Source: Lachnospiraceae bacterium (lineage in GTDB: Bacteria; Bacillota; Clostridia; Lachnospirales; Lachnospiraceae). From it: a stretch of DNA of 64,000 bases. Location of the stretch: assembly GCA_022792885.1 (NCBI GenBank), contig JAAWBX010000006.1, positions 35,821 to 99,820 of the forward strand. The letters run 5' to 3'. Both the position numbers and the translations under genes were made by a program. Below are positions 8,171 to 15,566 of this stretch, piece by piece (position 1 is the stretch's first letter; the number at the start of each line of letters is the position of its first letter). Below the pieces are notes generated by a model. It was not told the DNA's origin, did not search any database, and saw nothing but the letters and a program-made list of their open reading frames with translations.

Positions 8171-8620
8171 ATGATCGCTCTCCAGATCACCGATCTAAAA
8201 TCTTTTACGTCCCTTTTATTTCTCCATGACGCTTTCGACGCCTTTCAGATCTGCGAGGCCGTCTTCTCCGTCGCGGCCACCTACCGGATCGACGGTCGCC
8301 GCAACCGAGATTTTTACGATACCGACGAATGGGACGCGCTCCCGAATCCGGAATATCTGACCTGGGAAGAGACGCGCCCCCGCTGCTTTGAATGGATTCG
8401 GGGCAGCAAACGCCCGCTCCGCTTCAAAATCGTCCTCCGTTCCCCCAACACGGAAAAAGGGATGTGTTTTCTGAATATCCACTACGACAATTCCGTCCTC
8501 CGATGCGTCACCGGCTTCTCAACATCCGCCTTCTCGCCGGACCGCGCCGACGAACGGGAATGGGACGAGCGAATCCGTCTGTATTTTAAAAAGAAGGGGA
8601 TTTCTTTCGAAGAAACATGA
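8171..8620 (+). CDS. DUF5721-like protein
   Basis: This is a 149-residue soluble protein with no signal peptide or membrane segment. The opening MIALQITDLKSF, the phrase DAFQICEAVF and the central YRIDGRRNRDFYD fit my memory of a domain family of unknown function (DUF5721) found mainly in Lachnospiraceae. Conserved polar positions lie in the middle, around the IDGxxNxDFY segment. AAGGAGG lies upstream of the ATG and a strong promoter precedes it. The next gene, htpG, has its own promoter. No function is proposed. Confidence 0.72.
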   Translation: MIALQITDLKSFTSLLFLHDAFDAFQICEAVFSVAATYRIDGRRNRDFYDTDEWDALPNPEYLTWEETRPRCFEWIRGSKRPLRFKIVLRSPNTEKGMCFLNIHYDNSVLRCVTGFSTSAFSPDRADEREWDERIRLYFKKKGISFEET

Positions 8621-8647
8621 ATTTAGAAAAATTTTATTTTTTCTGTA

Positions 8648-8679
8648 TTGACATATTGTTCTAGTACATCTATAACAAT
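8648..8679 (+). promoter_or_regulatory. Promoter of htpG with overlapping inverted repeat
   Basis: Perfect TTGACA (8648-8653), a 17-base spacer and TATAAC (8671-8676) form a strong promoter. The inverted repeat ATTGTT-N13-AACAAT (8655-8679) covers the spacer and -10, and its centre contains CTAGTAC. That geometry would suit a repressor site. It is not a CIRCE or CtsR site. Confidence 0.75.
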
Positions 8680-8752
8680 TATATACCAACGCCGCCGGCG
8701 CCCCGGGATATCCGGAAGGTATATATCGCAAAACAAAAGGAGTAGAGATAAC

Positions 8753-10714
8753 ATGGCAGTAAAGCAGGGAAGTTTATCCATCAACAGTGAAAACATTTTT
8801 CCGATCATCAAAAAATGGCTCTATTCGGATCACGATATTTTTTATCGGGAACTGATTTCAAACGGCTGCGACGCCATCACAAAATTACAGAAACTGGAAG
8901 TGATGGGCGAATACGCCTTTCCGGAAGGATATCGTCCCCGGATCGATGTCGTCGTAAACCCGGAGGAAAAAACCATTACCGTCTCCGACAACGGAATCGG
9001 CATGACTTTTGAGGAAGTCGACGAATACATCAACCAGATCGCTTTCTCCGGCGCAAGGGATTTTCTGGAGAAATATAAGGACAAGACCAACGAGGATCAG
9101 ATCATCGGCCATTTCGGCCTTGGCTTTTATTCCGCTTTCATGGTGTCCGACCGCGTAACCATTGAAACAAAGTCCTGGAAAAACGACGCTCCCGGCGTTT
9201 TCTGGGAATCCGAAGGCGGCTCGGAATTTCGCATGGAAGAATCCGGACGCACGGAGCCCGGAACTACCATCACTCTCTATGTCAACGAGGACAGCCTTGA
9301 ATTTGTCAACGAATACCGGGCCAAAGAAGTCCTGACAAAATACTGCTCTTTTATGCCGGTCGAAATCTTCCTGAAAAACGCCAACAAACCGGCGGAACCC
9401 GAAAAGGCGGCCGATGAAGAAACCGAAGAAAAAATCATCGAGATCGACGAGAACGGACAGGAAATCCTGGACGCCGACGCCGGCGAAGAAGAAAAAGACG
9501 AAAAACCGAAGGAAGAACCGATCAACGACACCAACCCCCTGTGGAACAAAGCGCCGGTCGACTGCACCGAAGAGGAGTACAAGAAGTTTTACCGCACGGT
9601 ATTCAACGACTACAAAGAACCGCTGTTCTGGATTCACCTGAACATGGATTATCCGTTCCGTTTAAAAGGCATTCTGTATTTCCCGAAAGTCACCAGCGAT
9701 TATGAACCCTTAGACGGCGTCATCAAACTTTACAACACGCAGGTATTTATCGCGGATAACATCAAAGAAGTGATCCCGGAATTTTTAATGCTGTTAAAGG
9801 GCGTTATCGACTGTCCCGATCTGCCTTTGAACGTCTCCCGGAGCGCTCTGCAAAACGACGGCTTTGTCAAGAAAATCTCCGACTATATTACAAAGAAGGT
9901 CGCCGACCGCTTGAGCGGTATGTGCAAGACCGACAAAACCAATTATGAAAAATACTGGGACGATATCGCTCCCTTTATCAAATACGGCTACATCCGGGAC
10001 GAGAAATTCCGCGACAAGATCAAAGATTTCATGCTTTATAAAAATCTGGAGGGCAAATACCTGACGCTTCCGGAATGTCTGGAAGAGAATAAAGACGTGC
10101 GGGCCAACACCGTTTTCTATCTCAGCAACGAAAAAGAACAGGGGCAGTACATCCAGATGTTTAAAGAGGCCGGGCTGGACGCCGTATATCTGACCCACTC
10201 GATCGACTCCCCGTTTATCTCCTGCGTGGAGCAGTCCCAGGAAGACTTACACTTCGTCAGCGTCGACGCCGACCTGGATGATGTGTTCAAAGAAAAAGTG
10301 GACGAAAACGACGAAGCCTTCAAGGCGGACGCCGAAGCCCTGACCGAAGTCTTCCGCAAAGCCTTAAACGACGAGAACATGACGGTACAGGTAGAAAAAT
10401 TAAAGAACGAATCCATCGCCGCCATGATAACCAAATCCGAAGACGCCAAGCGAATGGAGGAGATGTTCAAGCGCTACACTTCTCCGGATAAGGACGTGGA
10501 CAATTCGATGGGCGGTTACGGACAATCTCTGGTGTTAAACGCCAACCATCCTCTCGTCCGGTATATTCTGGCGAATCAGGAAGCCGAACAGGCCCCGATG
10601 TTCTGCAAACAGCTTTACGATCTGGCCCTGCTCTCCCACGCTCCGTTATCGCCTTCGCGGATGGGCGAATTTGTCCGTCGCAGCCAGGAGATTCTGATGC
10701 TTCTCACCAAATAA
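8753..10714 (+). CDS. htpG: HSP90-family molecular chaperone HtpG
   Basis: HtpG is the cytosolic ATP-driven dimeric HSP90 chaperone. The 653-residue protein shows the GHKL ATP-binding motifs: YRELISNGCDA (E33, N37, D40), SDNGIGM (78-84) and IGHFGLGFYSAF (118-129). A very acidic insert at about residues 212-258 separates the N-terminal and middle domains. It recalls the charged linker of eukaryotic HSP90 and is longer than in most bacterial HtpG. The true start is MAVKQGSLSI, nine bases after AAAGGAG. The open frame continues upstream, but that part lies in the promoter region. It stands alone, with a strong promoter and a downstream hairpin. Confidence 0.95.
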   Translation: MAVKQGSLSINSENIFPIIKKWLYSDHDIFYRELISNGCDAITKLQKLEVMGEYAFPEGYRPRIDVVVNPEEKTITVSDNGIGMTFEEVDEYINQIAFSGARDFLEKYKDKTNEDQIIGHFGLGFYSAFMVSDRVTIETKSWKNDAPGVFWESEGGSEFRMEESGRTEPGTTITLYVNEDSLEFVNEYRAKEVLTKYCSFMPVEIFLKNANKPAEPEKAADEETEEKIIEIDENGQEILDADAGEEEKDEKPKEEPINDTNPLWNKAPVDCTEEEYKKFYRTVFNDYKEPLFWIHLNMDYPFRLKGILYFPKVTSDYEPLDGVIKLYNTQVFIADNIKEVIPEFLMLLKGVIDCPDLPLNVSRSALQNDGFVKKISDYITKKVADRLSGMCKTDKTNYEKYWDDIAPFIKYGYIRDEKFRDKIKDFMLYKNLEGKYLTLPECLEENKDVRANTVFYLSNEKEQGQYIQMFKEAGLDAVYLTHSIDSPFISCVEQSQEDLHFVSVDADLDDVFKEKVDENDEAFKADAEALTEVFRKALNDENMTVQVEKLKNESIAAMITKSEDAKRMEEMFKRYTSPDKDVDNSMGGYGQSLVLNANHPLVRYILANQEAEQAPMFCKQLYDLALLSHAPLSPSRMGEFVRRSQEILMLLTK

Positions 10715-10731
10715 AACCTATCCCATAAAAA

Positions 10732-10769
10732 ATATCCGGGGCTTCCTCCCAAAAAGGCGCCCCGGATAT
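10732..10769 (-). terminator. Terminator at the 3' end of the ftsK-prsA superoperon
   Basis: An 11-bp perfect stem (ATATCCGGGGC with GCCCCGGATAT) is followed on the minus strand by TTTTTTATGGG. It lies between the convergent ends of the foldase gene and htpG and could act in both directions. Confidence 0.8.
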
Positions 10770-10797
10770 GACTGACTTCGTCGGTATTCTCCGTATC

Positions 10798-11844
10798 TCA
10801 TCCAAAGAAATCCTGATAAACCTCGAAAAATCCCCGGGAAGACGGTATGAAATCATCCGAAAAAGAAATGCCCTCCCAGGCCGCGTCATTATAATAAGAC
10901 TTCAGTTCCTTCTTATACTCCTCAAAAATCGCCTGGAAAGCTTCCTGCCTCCGCACCGCGGCCATCTCCTCCTTGTGAGCCAACGTAGCTTCCACTTCAA
11001 AATGATTCAGGCACTTGATCACATAAAAACCATCGTCCGCCGCCACCACGCCGCTGATCTCCCCGCTGGATAAAGCAAACGCCGCCTCCGCGAACGAAGC
11101 GCTCACATCCTCGCGGCCGACCCGCCGTTCAAATTCCGCGGAAGCCTGATAACTGGCCGCCAGAACGGAAAAATCCGTTCCGTTCTGAGCCCGATTCAAA
11201 ATTTCCTCGGCCGTGCCCGCATCCTGCACAAAAATCTGCTGAATCGTAATGACCCGCCCCTCATCGTCACTGATCTCCAAGTCCGCCTCCTGCGTCACGT
11301 CCTCCACCAGCTTTGTCACCATATAATAATGACGATAGGCTAGCTTCACCTGATCCAGACTCACCTGCATATACTGCTTGTCGTCTTCCGTCAGAGCATA
11401 ATAGTAAGTTTCGGCCGCCTGGCTGATCCGCTCTTCCTCCGTCTTATTCAGCGTCAGTTCGCGATCCGCCGCCATCTGATTCAGACAGAGCAGGTTCGCC
11501 AGATTCGCCTGCAGATCCTCCTTCATATAATCGCCCACGGCCTTTTCACCGGCCCGGCTGTTCCAGAATTCGGCGCCGTAACGGGCGCTGATGCCGCTTT
11601 TTTGCGCCGTCAGAAAAATGCGCGCCTCCTCCACGGTCATCACCTGATCGCCGATCTTAAACAATTCGTTCTTTTTCAGGCTCTTCGTGATCACGATCGT
11701 CTCGTTGACCCACTCGCTCACTTCCTTGCACCCGCTCAATCCGGAAATCAAAAGAGCTCCCAACAGGATGCAGCTCACCAGACGGCAAACGGCCGAACTT
11801 CGGATCCCGTGAACGCCTACGGATTTTTTTTCTGCTCTTTTCAC
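10798..11844 (-). CDS. PrsA-like peptidylprolyl isomerase lipoprotein
   Basis: This is a secreted membrane-anchored foldase. A basic N-terminus and hydrophobic stretch end in the lipobox ISGLSGC, giving a lipid-modified cysteine. A long helical SurA/PrsA-type chaperone domain follows, then a parvulin-like domain (from about VITIQQIFV to GFYVIKCLNHF) and a C-terminal helical tail. I chose the GTG at 11844 because AGGAGG lies six bases before it. Upstream in-frame ATGs at 11865 and 11874 lack a ribosome site, although the 11865 one overlaps the maf stop. The protein has about 348 residues. It is the last gene of the superoperon and would help fold exported proteins. Confidence 0.82.
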   Translation of the reverse strand: MKRAEKKSVGVHGIRSSAVCRLVSCILLGALLISGLSGCKEVSEWVNETIVITKSLKKNELFKIGDQVMTVEEARIFLTAQKSGISARYGAEFWNSRAGEKAVGDYMKEDLQANLANLLCLNQMAADRELTLNKTEEERISQAAETYYYALTEDDKQYMQVSLDQVKLAYRHYYMVTKLVEDVTQEADLEISDDEGRVITIQQIFVQDAGTAEEILNRAQNGTDFSVLAASYQASAEFERRVGREDVSASFAEAAFALSSGEISGVVAADDGFYVIKCLNHFEVEATLAHKEEMAAVRRQEAFQAIFEEYKKELKSYYNDAAWEGISFSDDFIPSSRGFFEVYQDFFG

Positions 11845-11861
11845 AGCCTTCCTCCTTCCTC

Positions 11862-12431
11862 TCATTGCCGCCATTTTTTCAATACCTGATAAACCCGGCT
11901 CACGGGAAGCCCCACTACATTGGCATAATCCCCGTCGATCTTCTCAACAAAAACGGCAAACCGGCCTTGTATCCCATAAGCGCCCGCCTTATCCATCGGC
12001 TCTCCCGTCGCGATATAGGCGCGGATCTCCTCCCCGCTCATCGGCCGGACGAAAACCTTTGTCTTCTCGGCAAACAGCACGCGCTCCCATTCCCCGGCCG
12101 TCCTACGAAGCAGGGCCACGCCCGTGCAAACCGTATGCTCTCTGCCCTGAAGCGCCTGAAGCATTCGAAACGCATCCTCCGCGTCTTTGGGCTTCCCGAG
12201 AATTTCCCCGTCCAGGACAACCACCGTATCGGCGCCCAAGATCACGGCCTCCTCTTCCTCTCTCTCCGCAACCGCCTCCGCTTTTTGAAAAGCCAGGCTT
12301 TTCACAATCTCCTCCGGCTTCTCTTCCTTTATTTCTTCTGTCAGGCAGCTCTCTCTGACAACGAAAGGCAGGCCGATCTGAGCCAGAAGTTCCCGTCTTC
12401 TGGGAGATTTTGATGCCAGTATCAATCTCAT
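11862..12431 (-). CDS. maf: Maf family nucleoside-triphosphate pyrophosphatase
   Basis: Maf hydrolyses dTTP, UTP or modified pyrimidine triphosphates to monophosphates and is linked to septum control. The 189-residue protein has the N-terminal loop ASKSPRRREL, LGADTVVVLDG, LGKPKD and DKAGAYGIQG, all diagnostic. It overlaps the upstream kinase gene by four bases (ATGA-type), so translation is coupled. The foldase gene begins at or just after its stop. Position inside a housekeeping operon agrees with a house-cleaning role. Confidence 0.94.
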   Translation of the reverse strand: MRLILASKSPRRRELLAQIGLPFVVRESCLTEEIKEEKPEEIVKSLAFQKAEAVAEREEEEAVILGADTVVVLDGEILGKPKDAEDAFRMLQALQGREHTVCTGVALLRRTAGEWERVLFAEKTKVFVRPMSGEEIRAYIATGEPMDKAGAYGIQGRFAVFVEKIDGDYANVVGLPVSRVYQVLKKWRQ

Positions 12432-13303
12432 AACTCTCTTCCTCTGCCGGACCCGCGCGCCGCGCAGGTCCGTTTTAAATACATAAACCGTTCAAAACAG
12501 ACGCCGTCCTCAAGCGGGATCCGCTGTCTTTCCGACTCGATCAGACAGGCCCGTACAAAATCCGCCGCTTCCGCGACAGCGCCCGGAAAATCCATGCCGT
12601 TGACGCTGTCCGCCGCGACCAGGGAGGCAAAGACATCACCCGTCCCCGGACGGGACTTCGCCGTCTTCTTCCGACGGATAAAACCGGCTTCCCCATCCCT
12701 CTCATAATAAAAATTCGAAACGAAACTTCCCTGTTCAATACCGGTGATCACAATCTTTCCGGCTCCCCGATCCGTCAAATCTTCGGCCAATTCCTGAAGT
12801 TCCTTCCGCTTCCAGCCCTTTTGACGGTATTCACGTCCGGTCAGAATACAGGCCTCCGTCAGATTCGGCGTTAAAATGTCAGCCTTCGCAACCAGATTTC
12901 GAATCTCCCGGCACATGGCGGAAGTATAAGTCGCATACGTCTCGCCATGATCTCCCATGACCGGATCCAGAATCACAAGCGTGTCCTCTCTTTTAAAATC
13001 CCGGATAAAACGTTCTACCAGTCCGATCTGCTCCTCAGACCCCAGAAACCCGATATAAATGCCGTCAAAAAAAAGCGCCATCTTCCGCCATTCTTCCACG
13101 TAAGCCGATATCTGCTCCGTAAAATCATAAAAATAAAAACTGGGGTAACCCGTATGGTTGGAGAGAATCGCAGTGGGAAGCGGGCAGGCGCAGATCCCCT
13201 TTGCCGACAAAAGCGGCAGAGCCACCGTCAAAGAACACCGGCCGAATCCCGACATATCCTGTATGACTGCCACCCGTTTCTGCCTGTCCTTTTGCTCCGT
13301 CAT
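12428..13303 (-). CDS. Pyridoxal/pyridoxamine kinase (PdxY-like ribokinase fold)
   Basis: This enzyme phosphorylates B6 vitamers in the salvage route to pyridoxal phosphate. The 291-residue protein has the N-terminal IQDMSGFGRCSLTVALP typical of PdxY-like kinases, LDPVMGDHG, LTPNLTEA and the anion-hole/catalytic GTGDVFAS, whose Asp is the base. The family also includes hydroxymethylpyrimidine kinases, but the SGFGRCS opening favours B6. It starts 27 bases after the thiN stop and overlaps maf by four bases. Confidence 0.88.
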   Translation of the reverse strand: MTEQKDRQKRVAVIQDMSGFGRCSLTVALPLLSAKGICACPLPTAILSNHTGYPSFYFYDFTEQISAYVEEWRKMALFFDGIYIGFLGSEEQIGLVERFIRDFKREDTLVILDPVMGDHGETYATYTSAMCREIRNLVAKADILTPNLTEACILTGREYRQKGWKRKELQELAEDLTDRGAGKIVITGIEQGSFVSNFYYERDGEAGFIRRKKTAKSRPGTGDVFASLVAADSVNGMDFPGAVAEAADFVRACLIESERQRIPLEDGVCFERFMYLKRTCAARGSGRGREL

Positions 13304-13329
13304 TCTCCCATCGCCTCTTTCCTGATCGT

Positions 13330-13989
13330 CTATGCCAGAGGAAGATCCCGGCTTTCCGCCACAAGCAGCATGCCTTCGCCTTTCTCCAGTCTTCCCTCCG
13401 CCTCACATAGTTCGTTGCTCACGGTCAGACTGCTCCCCGGAAAAAGCTCCGCCTCCCGCAGCGGATAACGAAAACCGGTCAGCGTCACCCGGTGAACCGG
13501 CCCGCCAAAAGGCAAGAAAGACACATAAGGACCATAAAGTTCCTTTTTATAAAACGTACGATTCCGATCGATCAGATACAGGCGGTTATAGGGATCCAAC
13601 ATCTCGCAATACACTCCCGCGTCCAGCGCCCTCTTCATCACATGGACCGTACCCAGCACATGATCCAACCGCGTCCCGGTCCCGCCGAACAGGCAGATCT
13701 CCTCCGGCTTTTCAGCCAGGGCCCGCCGAATGGCCAGTTCCGTATCCGTCTCGTCTTTTTCCGGCCGAAACACCTGCCATTCGATCCCGTCTTCCTTCCG
13801 ATAAAACGCCAGAACTTCCTCCCGCGCCGAATCAAAATCGCCGACCAGGCAATTCGGCCTGATTCCCGACGCGGCGAACGCTTCCATCCCCTTATCCGCT
13901 CCGATCCAGAAATCTATCTTTTTTTCTTCACAATATCGGCGGATAAAACCCGGAGTCACGGTCCCGCCGGTTACGATACCTGCCCGCAT
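13330..13989 (-). CDS. thiN: Thiamine pyrophosphokinase
   Basis: This enzyme transfers pyrophosphate from ATP to thiamine to make thiamine diphosphate. From the chosen ATG, one base after the rpe stop, the protein has 219 residues. Family marks are IGADKGMEAF, VGDFDSA (metal and ATP site), EKDETDTELAI and GGTGTRLDHVLG. A longer reading from 14019 would add ten residues overlapping rpe, with no better ribosome site. The gene order rpe-thiN-rsgA is common in Clostridia. It is one of two vitamin-cofactor genes in the operon. Confidence 0.92.
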   Translation of the reverse strand: MRAGIVTGGTVTPGFIRRYCEEKKIDFWIGADKGMEAFAASGIRPNCLVGDFDSAREEVLAFYRKEDGIEWQVFRPEKDETDTELAIRRALAEKPEEICLFGGTGTRLDHVLGTVHVMKRALDAGVYCEMLDPYNRLYLIDRNRTFYKKELYGPYVSFLPFGGPVHRVTLTGFRYPLREAELFPGSSLTVSNELCEAEGRLEKGEGMLLVAESRDLPLA

Positions 13990-13990
13990 G

Positions 13991-14653
13991 TTATTTTCCG
14001 TACCTGGCAAAAATTTCATGAAACGCCTTTATGTTATCCCGGGGGCTTCCGCCGAAAACGGCCGAACCCGCCACCAGCACATTGGCTCCCGCTTCAATTA
14101 ACTCGCCGGCATTCTCCAGCGTAACTCCGCCGTCCACCTCGATATCCACCGCAAGCTCCCGCTTCTCGCAGGCGCGCTTTAAGCGGCGCACTTTCTCCGT
14201 TCCGTAAGGAAGAAACGTCTGCCCGCCGAATCCCGGATTCACGGTCATCAAAAGCACCATATCCACCGAACTCAGCACATAATCCAGAGACGACAGAGGC
14301 GTCGCCGGATTCAGTGCCACACCGGCCTTAACGCCCTGTTTATGTATCAGATCGATCGTACGGTCCAGGTGTCTGGTACTTTCCGCGTGAACCGTCAGAA
14401 TATCGCAGCCCGCTCCCGCGAACTCCGGAATATACCGGTCCGGATCCTCAATCATCAAATGAACGTCAAACACCCGCTTGGTCCAGGAACGTATAGTCCG
14501 GATCACCGGCAGTCCCAGGCTGATCTGCGGTACAAACATCCCGTCCATGACGTCCACGTGAACATATTCCGCTCCGGCCCGATCCAGCTCCCGAAGCTGT
14601 TCCCCCAGTTTTCCAAAATCCGCCGAAAGAATCGACGGCGCCAGTTTCAACAT
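13991..14653 (-). CDS. rpe: Ribulose-phosphate 3-epimerase
   Basis: Rpe interconverts ribulose 5-phosphate and xylulose 5-phosphate in the pentose phosphate pathway. This is a 220-residue TIM barrel. It opens with LAPSILSADF and carries the metal-binding VHVDVMDGMFVP (H32, D34), DVHLMI, VNPGFGGQ and the second-metal IEVDGGV. The ATG has GAGGAGC upstream and follows rsgA by 19 bases. Confidence 0.96.
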   Translation of the reverse strand: MLKLAPSILSADFGKLGEQLRELDRAGAEYVHVDVMDGMFVPQISLGLPVIRTIRSWTKRVFDVHLMIEDPDRYIPEFAGAGCDILTVHAESTRHLDRTIDLIHKQGVKAGVALNPATPLSSLDYVLSSVDMVLLMTVNPGFGGQTFLPYGTEKVRRLKRACEKRELAVDIEVDGGVTLENAGELIEAGANVLVAGSAVFGGSPRDNIKAFHEIFARYGK

Positions 14654-14672
14654 AAATGCTCCTCTCTCCGGA

Positions 14673-15563
14673 CTAATATTTACGCCGGGCTTTCAATTCT
14701 TTATAAAGTTCCACATAAGTTCCATAACGCACCGGGCTGATCTTTCCGTCCTCCCCGGCCTGTTTTACGAGGCAACCCGGTTCATTCAGATGCAGACAAC
14801 CCGGAAAACGACAGCCGCGCCAATAAGGTTCAAACTCCGGAAAATACTCTTTTAACTCCTCCGCTTCCATGGTAAGATTCAGCGAAGTAAAACCCGGCGT
14901 ATCCAGAATAAAACTGTCCTCCGCCAGCGCAAACATCTCGGAATGCCTCGTCGTATGGCGGCCGCGGCCGGTCTTTTTGCTGACGGCGCCGGTCTCCATA
15001 TCGGCTCCGGGAAGCAACGAATTTAAAAAGGAAGACTTTCCCACGCCGGAGGGGCCGGCCAGTACCGTCGTCCTCCCCGTAAGAACCTCCCGAAGCTCCT
15101 TCTGCCCTTCGCCGGTATACGTGCTCAGCTCATACAGCGGATAACCGGTCCCTGAAAAGGCGCGGCGCACGGCTTCCCCTTCCTCCCGATCCGCCAGATC
15201 CTTCTTATTAAAACAGATTCGGCAGGGAATCCCCTGCTGCTCCATCATAATTAAAAAGCGATTCAACATATCCAAATTCGGCGCCGGTTCCCGATATGCG
15301 AAAAAAACCAGCGCCTGATCCACATTCGCCACCGCCGGGCGAATCAGATGATTGCTCCGGGGGAGAATGCGGACCACGTTCCCCGTGGCCGCCTCCCTGT
15401 CCAGAACATCGATCTCCACATTGTCCCCTACCAGAGGTTTTTTCTTCTGATTGCGGAAAATTCCCTTTGCTTTACATTCATATACCCGATCCTTTCGATC
15501 GTGAACATAGTAAAACCCCGCGATTCCCCGAATAATTTTTCCCTGCATGCCTGTCTCTTGCAT
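14673..15563 (-). CDS. rsgA: Ribosome small-subunit-dependent GTPase A
   Basis: RsgA is a late 30S assembly factor that checks the decoding centre. The 296-residue protein has an N-terminal OB domain (KKPLVGDNVEID), then a circularly permuted GTPase. The G4 motif NKKD (119-122) precedes the P-loop GPSGVGKSS (170-178), and DTPGF is G3. A C-terminal zinc knuckle reads CRFPGCLHLNEPGC. The start lies three bases after the pknB stop, and a second in-frame ATG five codons on is possible. Confidence 0.94.
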   Translation of the reverse strand: MQETGMQGKIIRGIAGFYYVHDRKDRVYECKAKGIFRNQKKKPLVGDNVEIDVLDREAATGNVVRILPRSNHLIRPAVANVDQALVFFAYREPAPNLDMLNRFLIMMEQQGIPCRICFNKKDLADREEGEAVRRAFSGTGYPLYELSTYTGEGQKELREVLTGRTTVLAGPSGVGKSSFLNSLLPGADMETGAVSKKTGRGRHTTRHSEMFALAEDSFILDTPGFTSLNLTMEAEELKEYFPEFEPYWRGCRFPGCLHLNEPGCLVKQAGEDGKISPVRYGTYVELYKELKARRKY

Positions 15564-15566
15564 CCG

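Noticed and set aside
8885..9637. 250-codon minus-strand frame opposite htpG
   Set aside because: The Phe/Val/Asp-rich composition mirrors the htpG Glu/Lys codons, and there is no ribosome site.
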